Positions 1 through 11,622 of a stretch of 64,000 nucleotides of DNA are shown here, one piece after another. Both the position numbers and the translations under genes were made by a program. The notes beneath the pieces were generated by a model. The model worked only from the letters and a program-made list of their open reading frames with translations, did not search any database and was not told where the DNA came from. Within the stretch, counting starts at the first letter, position 1; each line of letters opens with the position of its first letter. This stretch comes from Neckera pumila (taxonomy: Eukaryota; Streptophyta; Bryopsida; Hypnales; Neckeraceae), in the NCBI GenBank assembly GCA_963969595.1, contig OZ018409.1:13282520-13346519 (forward strand), read 5' to 3'.

Positions 1-639
1 AATTCATTAATGCCAAAATCAAATTTTTATAAAAAGTTACGAAACAGATAGTGAAATTCATAGAAAATAAGTAAGAGCTCTATCAAAAACTTCATTAATA
101 AAGGGTCAGTGTTGGACACCGGTTTAGAATTGGTGACCAACATGACTACAATAGTATGTAAAAGTGTGCAATCTTTTGGCACTTGCTCAGATTAGCAAGA
201 ATTACCGCAATACATAATTGAACCACTGCCATTACCTTGAACAATTTCAAAGTCCGCTTCTTCCATGGATGTATATCACCGGTAAACAAAATTATAATAG
301 TTACACCATTTCTTGCTTTTATGATTCTTTTAAACTTGAAAGGACATAGAATTTTGTTCACAATGAAGAAATGACAAATTGTGAAATAATTACAAGACTA
401 CAAAAGTGGAATGATCTTTAATTCATGTAAGTATAAACAAAACACTTTGGATGAAAAAAAATAAACTTTTTGTCATTGCAAAGACAAAAGTCATGTCACA
501 CTACGGTATCCTAAAGCAAGTTAGTAAGTCTAATGCCCAAGTGGCCAGCAGGTAAGATTAGTATGACAAATATTGTAGGATAGAAGGCCGTTAGGGAATA
601 TACATTAGAAAGAATTTCGAGCCTGCAGAAGGCCGTAAG
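1..639. other. AT-rich DNA, no gene recognised
   Basis: No open frame here has recognisable protein similarity and no RNA gene is apparent. The sequence is AT-rich with short poly-A and poly-T runs. Confidence 0.5.
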
Positions 640-1030
640 ACTTCAAAAAAAACTTATGAACAAAATTCAAAGAGGATGATTGAAAATGTTAAAAAAAATG
701 TCCCTTTCAACCCTTCTCTAAATTTTGTCCATAACTTTTGATTGAAGGCTCAAAATCTGAAACAAATTTTTGGGAATGAAATTTAGCTTGATTTTCCACA
801 TTAAATTTGTTCAAAGTTTTTTGAGATAATTCTACTGTGCCTAATTGAGGTCTAAAATTCTACTTTGAACAAAATATCTACTTTTGAGTTAATTAGGAAT
901 AGTTGAGATTCTACTAATGCTATATTATATACCCTACATGGGTTGTTTTATCCACTACTATCCTACATGTATAAACATCTTGTCTTCTCCTCTCAATACA
1001 CTCACAATAAGAAGCTTTTGAAGCTATGTG
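640..1030 (+). repeat. Half copy of a fold-back element
   Basis: This stretch matches the arms of the fold-back element at 2085-2700. Shared blocks include TTTGTCCATAACTTTT near 725, GAGGTCTAAAATTCTAC near 847 and, near 980, the reverse complement of the GAGAGGAGAAGACAAGG seen near 2112. Only one arm is clear here, so it is a half or solo-arm copy. Confidence 0.6.
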
Positions 1031-2084
1031 TCATAGTTGCCAAACTCGTCTGATTTTTTTAAATGTTTAATCGTTTTTTTATAAGTAATATTTTAAGGTG
1101 CCAATGCTTAGTCAATTGGTAGGTAGGAACAATGTAGTAAACTTGGGCCATTAGCCCACCAATCATCAACGTTCTTGAGACGTGCTCATGAGCTTTTCAA
1201 GAAGAATCTATTAAGTGGAAACTTCTAGAATGTGAGTAGAGAAGGGATGGGAACCAAGCTGAAACGTAGTACTCTAGAGGCTTTAAAACCACTCTAATAC
1301 TTGCATATGTTCTAGAATGCAAGTCATTACAAACAAAAAGAACAAAAGAAATTGGTTGCTTGGGACAACTCATTAATCAAGCAACCTTCTTTGGACATAT
1401 CTTTGTCTCTAAAATCCCAACTTTGGAGAGATTTTTGTACCTAAGTTTCCATAAAAGTTATATAGAAAGCTTTTGTGGAACTTCCTTTGTATTGACATAC
1501 CGGCTAATAAATGCAAATATGAAATTTTAACTAACCAAAGAATTTGTGAAATTTTCATCACCTAAGTATAATTACAATACTGCAAACCAAAAGAAGCATT
1601 TTGAATGTAAGATTTAGAAGACTATTTAACGTGTCTCTATTAAAGATCTCTAAAGGATATATAAATACGTAACATCACGTGGTTAACATTATAAAATTAC
1701 ATACAACAAAAGAACTATTTCAACCAACATTACAATATAAGAAAAAGCAATGTCTGCTTTAACCTGATAATCAATTCAGATATGTTGGTTAGGACATATG
1801 ATTAAGACATTTTGATTCGGACAAAAATCAACACTTCTATGTTGATTTTATATCTTGATTTGGTCATATTGAAAAACTATTATTATTATTTTAAAATCCA
1901 CCATGTCAACTACTACATAAGAAAAACCTGTGACATCAGTAGATCCACCACATGGATTGGATTGCCACATCAGTAGCAAATACATTGATGCCCAATAATT
2001 AATTAAAGCTTCCAAAACAGATTTTGCACTTTGAAATTTGACTTTAAAAAATTTAGCGCTATATTTAAACTAATTCAATATATA
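1031..2084. other. AT-rich DNA, no gene recognised
   Basis: No coding region or RNA gene can be supported. Nothing here matches the repeat families recognised elsewhere in the window. Confidence 0.4.
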
Positions 2085-2700
2085 TAGCAGTTGAAACCTT
2101 GGTGTAGATAGAGAGGAGAAGACAAGGTCTTTATACTAGTGGGATGGTAGGAGATAAGACAATCCATATGGGACATGTAAATGAGAATTAGTAGGGGCTC
2201 AACCGCTCATAGTTAAGTCAAAAGTAGGAATTGTGGTTAAAGTTAGAATTTTAGACCTCATTTAGGCAGTGTACAGTAATTTTTTTCTTTAAAACTTTGA
2301 ATTAAATTAATGTGTAAAGTCAAAATAAATTTCATCTCCAAATCCGTTTGACATTTGAAGCCTCCAATCAAAAGTTATGATCAAAGTTTAGAGAAGGATT
2401 AGAAGGTATATTTTTTTGATGATTTCAACATCCTTTCTGAAATTTGTCCATAACTTTTTATTGGAGGCTCAAAATATCAAATGTATTTTTGGAGATTAAT
2501 GTTGGCTTTATTTCATAACTTTTTTAAGTTCAAAGTTTTGAAAAAAGTTATTTTATTATGCCAAAATGAGGTCTAAAATTCTGCTCTGCACACAATTCCT
2601 ACATTTTGACAATGAGTGGTGAAGCTCTCATCTTCAAGTTGTCCCATATCCTTTGAGGATTCATAACGGACCATGGATTTCATTATAAAATGAACTTCTC
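2085..2700. repeat. Large fold-back (inverted-repeat) element
   Basis: The sequence folds on itself around position 2412. The left arm (about 2110-2411) and right arm (about 2413-2700) are diverged reverse complements. Examples are TTTTAGACCTCATTTAGGC near 2248 against GCCAAAATGAGGTCTAAAA near 2560, and AGCCTCCAATCAAAAGTTAT near 2360 against ATAACTTTTTATTGGAGGCT near 2450. Arms are about 290 bp with almost no spacer, as in fold-back MITEs. The target duplication was not resolved. A half copy lies at 640-1030. Confidence 0.75.
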
Positions 2701-3817
2701 TACCCAACATACTCACTAAATGTCAATGAAGTAAGTCCAGCACCATGCCATTTAAAAGTTATTTGATGGTAAATAGTCATTGGACCTTATTTTAGACTTT
2801 TCTACTAACATTGGACATTTTCAACTTGTACAACATCTTGGTCGTTTAATTTTTGCTAAATTCAACAATTTCTCTTATTCATTTTATTTAATTTTTGGCT
2901 TATTTTAAAAATTATTATTTTTTTGCTAGCCTTGTCCTAATGAAATAAAATGAAGTAAAAAAAATTATAATGTGTGGGAAAATGAAAATGATGTATAGAG
3001 GATTGCCGAATCAAATGAATCAAGCCAAATTTTTTTTTGTAATCAACATAAAGGCATTGATCTTTTGTTAATCAGGGCCCCTTTTTCTTCTAGTATTATA
3101 ATCAATAATAGAAATTGGTTGATAAATTCTAATCATTTCATTCATCTACCAAGGATGTTACACTAGTGCTAAACCAACAAACTTAATGCTTTATATTGAG
3201 GATGTGATGCAAAGGATTATAGAATCAACAATATAATTATTTTCTAATAAACTTATTTTAATATATTTTTTAGTTACAATGGCACTATAGCAATTGATGT
3301 TTATTACAAATCAACTTTATAAGGATAGAAAGTTTTAATGACTAGGTTTTATGACTATATTTGGGCATATAACATAATTTCTATATGTCAATATATGGTG
3401 AGAATATCCAGTTGTGGACAAAATGACTAGCCGTTGTTTGGTACTTTGTTTCTTTTGAGTGTCCATTTAGAGCACATTTTGGGACCTTGATTTGTACGTT
3501 GACAAAGTATTTTTGAGATTTAGGACAATATTTATTCTTTTCTTGTTTATTTATAGAAGGATCCAAATGAGCTAATAGGAACCACTAAGGACATCATAAA
3601 GGTTCCTTTTGGAGTGCCTTTTGAAATTTTGATAGAATGTTCTACTCAAAAACTTCATCAGTTTCATTAAAAGTACTTCTAAGAAATTATTCAAAGTTGT
3701 CAACAATGATTAATTCTATTCAAAATATCATCACTTCCAATGGAAAGTTTCTAAATGAACTAATTTAGAACTAAAACAAAGGAGTAAAAAGCGCTGGTTA
3801 CATGAGATTTTTTGTAC
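2701..3817. other. AT-rich intergenic DNA, no gene recognised
   Basis: Short open frames here, including 61- and 66-residue ones on the minus strand, have no recognisable domain and a composition typical of AT-rich noncoding DNA. Confidence 0.5.
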
Positions 3818-5218
3818 TTAACCCCTAAAGGAATAGAATGCATTTTTTGGTTACATAGAAATTTTGGGGAGATACGTGTGACTAAAGATTTCCATATTTC
3901 TGGCCCAAATTTTAATAAATGGTGGAGACAAGGAATATCTTTCATATGCACTAATTTCATGACACTTTGAAATATGAGTCAAAAGTTATGACCTAATATA
4001 TTAATTTTTTTCATAAATAGGTAGTTCGGGCAGATAAAAAAAATCACTTTTTTCAATAACAAAATTTGAAATTGGTTTTCAAAATTTATGTATATATTGA
4101 AAGCTTTGAATCATTCCATTTTAATCAACAAATTAGAAGTAATGAAGATTTTTAGATTGCGGATATTTATGGCATTTTTCAATTTCACAATTGAATTTAT
4201 TAACAATTTCACATTTTTGAATCATTCTCTACTAATGTCCACTTACTATTTTTTTCCTATATATTGTACAATTCCAAATGATTTGAAAATTTTCAAACAT
4301 GTGGCCAACTTGTCTACAAAAATAATCCAGAGAAGCACTACCATTTTCGACATTTTTTCATAAAAAAGTGGAGGCTGTCTTTTGAGTGAATAGTGAGGTT
4401 GAGGTGCATTTCTATTAATGCACCTCCCTCCCCCCATTTAAAAGATCCCCATTATTAGAATTAAAAAAAAATTTATAACCCTCCTCCCCCATTTTTGTAA
4501 TTAAAACTTTTTAAGAAAAAATAATCATAACCTCCCCCCTTCTTCCATTTTGTGATTAAATTTTTTTTTATTATCCTCCCGCCCCCTCTTCCTATTTGAA
4601 TTTGAGGGAGCACTTCACAATTCCAAACAATATGGAATGTGTCCATTTGACCATATCCCGTATTCCATTTGACCATATCCCGTCGTGCCATATTTGTATC
4701 TCAAATCTGTATTTGTATAGTACAGTACCATATCCCATATCGTATCGCAAAATGTTCCCATATCCATGTCAATATCCGTGTCCCTACTAGTATCCATGTC
4801 ATTATTTGTATCCGTATCAATATTTGTATTTCTTATTTTTGAATCAACGGTGTTGGAGGGGGAAGGAAAGTTTTTTTTTTAATCAATGGCTTGTGAGTTT
4901 TTACACTCTAGATCGGGAGGGGGGGCAATTAATCACCATCTCCTGTAATCACAGGAGATAGTGAACTTATGAAGTGTAGGTGCCCTATTATTTGCAGGGC
5001 CCAAAAAATAATTTCAGTGAATTTTAATGCTTATATCTTGCAATCCACGTGATGGAAATTTCTAAGAGTTTACCACATATTCTCAAATCTGCATACTACA
5101 AGATCGATCCTACGGTTACAAGTGTCAAATTTTTTTTTGGAAAATTTAGTAATTTATTGAAAATGGTAGTTTTCAAGAGTTTTCGGTGAAAACTTAGTTA
5201 TGGAACTTTAGAGGTTAA
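3818..5218 (+). mobile_element. piggyBac-like MITE, interrupted by a second element
   Basis: The left end is TTAA followed by CCCCTAAAGG (3818-3831) and the right end is ACTTTAGAGG followed by TTAA (5205-5218). The interior matches the element at 23703-24634, including the block around CCAAATGATTTGAAAA near 4275 and the GCAGGGCC block near 4996. It is about 1.4 kb instead of about 0.92 kb because unrelated DNA (about 4369-4964) sits inside it. No transposase is encoded, so it is non-autonomous. Confidence 0.75.
4369..4964. repeat. Nested insertion rich in C/G runs and TATCC motifs
   Basis: This segment is missing from the related element at 23703-24634. It holds cytosine runs (about 4420-4600), a degenerate ladder of TATCC/TATCCGTATC motifs (about 4645-4830), a TGGTGTTGGAGG-type motif near 4850 and a G run near 4917. 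The same combination recurs at 29500-30070, which suggests a mobile or dispersed repeat of its own. Boundaries are approximate and its class is unknown. Confidence 0.55.
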
Positions 5219-5467
5219 TTAAGATGAAATAATGACATTATAGACTATATACGGAGTAATAGTGAAACATGACACTATAACATTTATAAAACATGAAGCA
5301 TATTTATTTTAGAGAAACCTAAAACAATTTGAGCTACACAATCAATAATGTCTCCCAAAGCAATGGTTATGTCGAAATTGGCTCCTATTACTGCATTTGG
5401 ATCCAGATGTCAATGGCACTTTTGTTGGATAAATTCATTCACTACTACTCCATAATAGTTACATGAC

Positions 5468-6387
5468 TTAATCCCTAAAGGACCATTGTCCCTTCCAAGG
5501 ACAAATGGGAATTTTAGGCAAGTACCTACGTACAGAAATTTTGTATTGATTTTTTGAAACTTCTTTTTAAGATAGAAAAATTGATTAGCTTTGTGGAAAT
5601 AATTTTTTTTTCAATCGGTGCCCGGGAACAAAAGTTATGTCCCAAATAGCTTGGAACTTGGAAGGAGAAGGGGTAGCCAAAAAAATTTCCAAAGATTTGA
5701 ATTTTTTTTTGAATTTTTTTTCTCATAGATTGTATTTTATTTACCTGGAAAGCTTTGATTCATTCTATTTGGATTTGTAATGAGAAAGTGATGGACAATC
5801 TTGTTTTGCATAAACTTAGAGCATCTTTTTGAAAAAATAACTTGTAAGATTCATTTTTTAATGCAATTTTTACAATTTAAAAAAAAAATTCCACATGGTT
5901 TAATTTTCTTGCTGGAATAATCTTACCATTGGAACTTGTGCACTTTAAATCCATTTTAGAGATATTAATATTTTAGATTTTCCTTCTATCTAGTATTTAC
6001 TTCTACTTAACAATTTTTTGAAGTATAAAAATTAATTTTTTTTCAAAATTTTTTCCTAGACTCTCAACTCAATCCTCCACCATGAAGATTTAAAGCTCAA
6101 AACTCTGTAGTGCAAAAAATTACAGTTAAAAAAGTTCAAAGTCAAATAATCTAGTTCCGCAATGTATTGAAAAACTTTTTTTTGTCACTTTAAATGCAGA
6201 TATGTTGCAATCTATGCGGTCAAAAATTCCGAAATTTTTTACACACATTCTCATACTATTCAAGTATAAGATCCTACAATTAGATGTCCCAAAAAACCAA
6301 TTCTCAAATCTTCTTACTCTTTGCTATAGAAATGGCAGTTTTGAGTGTTTTTTGGCAGAAAAAAGGCCTTGGTCCTTTAGGGGTTAA
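5468..6387 (+). mobile_element. piggyBac-like MITE (about 0.91 kb)
   Basis: The element is flanked by TTAA at 5468-5471 and 6384-6387. Its left end reads TCCCTAAAGGACCATTGTCC and its right end reads GGCCTTGGTCCTTTAGGGG, so the outer 10-12 bp are inverted repeats. It belongs to the same subfamily as 48979-49913, 24823-25747 and 43998-44914. No coding capacity is seen. Confidence 0.8.
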
Positions 6388-8997
6388 TTGATTGAGATTG
6401 GTTTAGCTATAACTAAGTGCAGTTATCTATTCCCTCAAACTTGAGAGCGACTCCATGGCAGGGGCACCAAGGAGCCCTGACACAGCCAGTGGCCAGGCGC
6501 GGTCTATTTTTTTGCTCCACAACAGACTCACCAAGTATAAATTTACGGCCGGCCACGCCCAAATTTGAACAAAAGATGGGCAAATGGTTCACCTTGAGCG
6601 TGCCGCACTAAGAGAGTTTTGATAATTGGAACACGCTCTCTGAGGGGAATTAATGCAAAAAACTAAGGAGTATGATGTTCTCAATGCTCATGATCCTCTT
6701 GATGAAGCTTTCTTTATTGAGAATCCCATCACAATCTCCAATGAGGTGCTATATTGGGGTTCCATTTTTTGTGTGCTCAAATTCCAAGGTGATGACAAAG
6801 CTTTACTATGTTGACATTCCCTATTAGGTATGGACACAAATTAAAATTGGAAATTGGATCAACCTCCAAACCACAGTTGGAGGCCCTCCTTGAAGTGTAT
6901 GCTGTGGGGTGGCCCTGAGCATGCTCATTTTATGTCTTAGTGGAATAATTACTAGCCCTTGTCATTAGTGTTGGCTTTTTATTATGTTGCTCTATTCTCA
7001 CTATCTATTATTATATGATTGGGGTGACCTCAATGACACTAGTCATTTAATCCTCACTACCTTTAATGATGAATGCAGTCAGTTATGTCATGCAGTTATG
7101 TCTCAGTGCTTGCAATCATTTTCATGCATATAACTGGGTTTAGCATGTGGTGTCCTTTCATGTTTAACTTGCTTTGAGAATGTTCAATTGGTAATGTAGA
7201 ACAAGCATTGCAAACATTTTTGCCTTGTATTGTTCTCTTAAATTTGTAAGTTGCTTTTCTATCTGTTGAAACCGCCTTCAACAAGGCATGTAGAGTAGTT
7301 ACTAAGTAGTCAACCCTTTCCTTATATTCTTTCCTTACATTCTTTAGACCTCCATATGTGGTACCATTGGCACCATTGGCACCTTAAAATATTTTTGTAA
7401 CAAAAAAAATCCAACAATAATAAACTTTTTCAAGAAAAAAAAATAAAATTTTACAATGTTCCCAACATGGGGATCAGCCCTGAAACGGCCCTCCTATGGG
7501 CTGAAATTTTCTTTAATGTTTTCCATCACCATATACAATCATGGATTCTTTCTCAGGGCTTGGACATTTGAAAAAGAAAAAAGGTGGTCAAATAGAATAA
7601 ATCCTTGTATTGCTATAAGAAGGAAAAAAATGAATACCCATCTACAAACAAATACTATTTCATCAATAGATTAAATCCTAAACATTCAAATGGTCAAAAT
7701 TGGTTACTTCCATATTTGTAGGAGTTGAAACAAATCATTAGGTTGGGAAGCAATGACAAAATGAATCAACAGAAAGAAAAACAATGTCTCAAAACTTTTG
7801 AACAAAAGAACCAAATTTAAGAAGTTGCTATAATCTAAGGTGGACTTTCTATTTTAGTTTGGAAATGAAAGAGAAATAGCACTACCAAATTTGTGTTGCA
7901 CTCAATTGAGCAACAAGTTAAACTGTTGACAACCATGCCATCATTGATGCACATCCTCGGTCAATATGTGTTGATAATACAAACTATCCTAACTTGCATA
8001 TCTACCAACATCAGCAATACAATACAATGTCCTTCACAAAAGGTAACTACATTACCTAACCTCCCACTTTCCAATTGGAGATTGATTCAATACAAATGTC
8101 CAAACTGCACCTGCACATCTGTGCCTTTGTGATAATCCATTGCTAGTGTCTCCGCAACGAATTATCTTAACTTTTTGTGAGAGGTTACTTTGGTTTATTA
8201 TTTTGGATGGGACACCATGTGATTTCGACTCTAAGATCTAGTCTAAAAAATACTATCTTTTATTTAGGGATTCCAATTTGCATTTAAGAAACACCTTCTA
8301 TTCAGTTGTAATATACAAGGTTGAATTGACATCTCTGAAATCTTGTTTGGTGTGTACATTGGAAGAGTAGGCTACTTTTGTGTAGTTTCTTGGAATTATC
8401 TTTACCAGTGAAGAGGAGTTTGTGTAGATAACTTTGGAGTTTGAGTTTTTAGAAACCTAATGTTTTCTTCCAATTTTGAAAACAAAGTGTACAAGTTGTA
8501 TAATATTGTATCATATTTGGTCTTGGAAGTTTACTAAAAATATCTTGTGAGTTTTGGATTTAATATTTGTCCTTTTACGCAAATGAAATATTGGAAAATA
8601 AATGAACAAATCCACGCCAACCTGAAAGTGTCATTTGATAATTTAACCATCTTTTCTAGTATTCTCTCCATCATCTCAATAGCACAACAAAAGCCTACAC
8701 ATGATATCTTCCCAAAAGATGGCCTTTCAACTAGTTAAAAATACCACACTTTTACCATCTTCTTTATTATTCCCTCCATTATTCTAACAACTTTATATCT
8801 GCTTACACGTGATATCTTCTTAAAGGAGGATCTCACAACTAGTACAAGGATGTTGCGTAGGTTTAGGGTCTAGGATGCTAAAAGCATGTGGAACTTCCAT
8901 ATCTATGCATCTGCTCTTTGTACAAACGCAACGGCAACCTCATTTTTGCCACTACAACCAAAGGTTATTGCATTGACAAAGTCACTCCTAGGTTTGC
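6388..8997. other. Intergenic DNA with one short unassigned frame
   Basis: A GC-richer island (about 6420-6610) is followed by a 53-codon plus-strand frame (ATG at 6653, stop ending 6814). It has non-random-looking composition (acidic, PLDEAFFIE-like) but no family I recognise. Near 7470-7510 is a block around CTCCTATGGGCTGAAATTTT that recurs diverged near 62928, so it is a dispersed repeat. No other gene is supported. Confidence 0.4.
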
Positions 8998-9542
8998 CTA
9001 CTTTAGCTTCAATTCCTGTGCCTCCCACTTGAACGCATGCAACAAGCTTTCCACTTGCAAATGCAACTCCACAGATGCCAATCCCATCCTAGGACATTGC
9101 GCCTCCCCGACCGAAACGGCAACAATTCAAAATTTTGCCCCTGAAACTCCGTTGCGACATTCTCCCCTCCCTTAAGAAACCTCTCCGAAACAAACTCCAA
9201 AGGCTTCTCCCAATTGTCGTTGTTGTGGCCCACACATTCACAAATAAGAGCACCTGCGCCGAGATGTCGTAGCCAAAAGCTTTAGTTGGAGCATTGCTTT
9301 GGTGTGGGATGGGTAATGGAACGGGACAACGGGAGGATGCAAGCGGATTGTCTCTTTGATGATGGCATGGAGGTCCTTGAGGTGAGGGAGGTTGGATTCT
9401 TGCACGGTGAGGTTCAAGCCAACTACGCGGTCAAGCTTTGAGGTTGCCTTGGTTAGTAATGTTGGATTGTGAAGAATCTCCGTCATGGCCCACTCAGTTG
9501 CAACTATTGTTGTCTCTGTCCTTGTTGCTAACAAATTCTGGC
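8998..9542 (-). pseudogene. Cytochrome P450 C-terminal fragment (CYP71-clan-like), frameshifted
   Basis: Read 9542 to 8998, the fragment carries P450 landmarks in order. They are an I-helix relic ATRTETT where the family has A(A/G)GTDTT, the K-helix ExxR in KETIRLHPP, a PERF-like VSERF, and the heme-loop region FELLPFRSGRRN. The reading frame changes at least three times. Around 9250-9300 the frame moves from the helix-K segment into an APTKAFGYD frame and then into the NWEKPLEF frame. At the heme loop (near 9098) a missing T turns the expected AAT TGT CCT into AAT GTC CTA, removing the ligand cysteine; the other frame resumes with MGLASVELHLQVESLLHAF and stops at 8998-9000. The N-terminal two-thirds is absent. 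P450s of this clan are ER-bound monooxygenases of secondary metabolism; this copy cannot bind heme. Confidence 0.85.
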
Positions 9543-9559
9543 AATGAAGGGGTCCAATA

Positions 9560-9910
9560 AAGAATTTTCATCATCCCGCACATGCACATGACTTCAAGCA
9601 ATTCTAGGTCTAGAAATGAAAGGATCCATCTCAACAAATCATTCATCTCACACATGTGTACAACTTCAAGCAATTCTAGGACTAGATTTTTCAAGGCTTA
9701 GAGTTTATATCACATCCTTTGCAAAAGCATATAGTTTCAAGTAATTGCGGGTTTAGAATTTATGTCACACATCATGCAAATGAGCATAGTTTCAAATACT
9801 TGTGAGTTTAGAGATAAGAATTTGTCATAGTAACTCAATCATCGCAATTCTGAGCGTTCTTGATTTCAAGCAATAATGGGCTTAAGAGTAAGTTAAGAAA
9901 ACAATATGTA
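9560..9910. repeat. Degenerate tandem repeat, unit about 65-70 bp
   Basis: The motif CTTCAAGCAATTCTAGG(A/T)CTAG occurs near 9592 and 9663. It recurs in weaker form near 9735 (TTTCAAGTAATTGCGGG), 9790 (TTTCAAATACTTGTGAG) and 9870 (TTTCAAGCAATAATGGG). Spacing is about 65-75 bp. It abuts the truncated 5' edge of the P450 relic. Confidence 0.65.
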
Positions 9911-10052
9911 ATCAACATTGGAGTGGAAGGTTCTAAAGAAGAGGACCAAACCTACTCATAATAGGTATTGCAAAACACATATGGAGACAATTGTGGAGTA
10001 ATAATACTACTCTTATCCTAAAACAATTATCAACTTTGGATGTTATGTTTTC

Positions 10053-10696
10053 TTAACCCCTAAATGCCCAAGGCACCCAAATCTGGTGTTTGCAAAACTT
10101 TGAAGTTAAATAAAACCTAACTAAGTTGCTATTTTTAGTAGTTTATATTTTTTAGAAAGTTCTTCTTGAAGTCTAATTTTAGCATCAAAAATATGATCTT
10201 GAAAATAAATGATAGTGATTTTTCTATTCAAGTCTTGTACAAGGGTACCCACTGCAATCTTGACTTCCGGTAGTGTTGAGAGCTCCTAGAAATGAGCCTC
10301 AAATACACTAGATCTTGGAGAAAAAATCACATTCAAAATTCATTTAAAGAAATTGTAGAGTAGATTTTAATAAGCCATAAATTGATCAGGGGTTGTACAA
10401 GTTAGGCCCTTAACCTCATATTTTTTTGGTCACCAACTTTTTAGATTTGACTTGTGTAAAGAAGATTGAAAGATTTTTGCAGTTTTAGCACCCTCATGGT
10501 CAAACATTATAATCTTTCACTCCATAAGTGATATTGTTGTGTTTTCTTTTCCTATGAGATCTCTAACATGTCTAGTTTGAATTTGTACGGTTACTATTCA
10601 AAAAAATTGCTACAACTTATCAAAATGTTGGTATTTTGTTCAATTTAGAGCAAATTCCAAGAAGCCCAAAACAAACCTTGGGCATTTAGGGGTTAA
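10053..10696 (+). mobile_element. piggyBac-like MITE, short subfamily (about 0.64 kb)
   Basis: TTAA flanks the element at 10053-10056 and 10693-10696. The ends are perfect inverted repeats for at least 17 bp: CCCCTAAATGCCCAAGG on the left and CCTTGGGCATTTAGGGG on the right. Its interior matches the element at 22997-23628 in the opposite orientation (for example ACATGTCTAGTTTGA near 10568). Confidence 0.85.
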
Positions 10697-11622
10697 GGTT
10701 GATTTTAGTAGGTTTTCATATGGAGACTTCCTTCTGGCTAATAATTTTATTTAGGTTGCAATGAGCACATGCAATGTCATTCACTCATTTTAGTGGTATA
10801 AAATTTTGAACACCTCTTAGTAATGTTTTTCACAATATGATAAAAAAAATTGGCATAAAAAATCTTAACAAAATTGTGGACAAGCATTTCAGTACAAAGG
10901 GAGTAATGCGGAAGCAACCTGAACTAGGAACTGTTTCTCAAAACCAAACACTACAAATTCTTGACAAAACATTCATGAAAAACCATAGTCGATTCGGGGT
11001 ACAACAATTTTCAGCTTCCAAAAATTCGAAGATAAAAGCACAAGGGGTACAAAAATGCATTGGGAGGGACTGACAACGAACTCCAGCAAAAAACTCGTTC
11101 TATAAGTCAATAACTTAATAGGAAGCATGCTCAGGCGGAAGATTTTAGGTGCTGACACCATACATGACCAACATCCACACTTCACACTGCACAAAGGCCA
11201 ACATGGAAACTAGACGGAAAAGCTTTCATTTGTACTTATACAGACACGAAACCATCTTCTATGCATTCGGTGCGTCCATCACAAACAGGGACCAGGCTGC
11301 AACGACACAATGAAATCCAGTCGCCTCGTCAAAATTGATCCAGGAAGACCACGGAGACATGACAAGGGTCGCAGATGCCATGGAAAACAGTCCCCGCTTC
11401 ACTGATTTCTTCTGTCATATGACAGAACCACAATCACATCTCTTATACTCTATGCTTTTCCAAGCCGATATGGCGAACCACCCAAACTCATAATAATGGT
11501 AAAACAAAGAACCACCCCACGTAACACCGCAAAAGCCTGCATGTGCCAAACAGTCCTACGTCTGAAAATTACGTGTACAAGGGATGTCATACGATATCCA
11601 CTAAAACTAGTCGTGCAGCCGT
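10697..11622. other. 3' flank of TCTP, no gene recognised
   Basis: The sequence from about 10830 to 11622 lies downstream of the TCTP stop codon and becomes less AT-rich towards it. It probably contains the TCTP 3' UTR. No clear polyadenylation signal and no separate gene can be supported. Confidence 0.4.
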
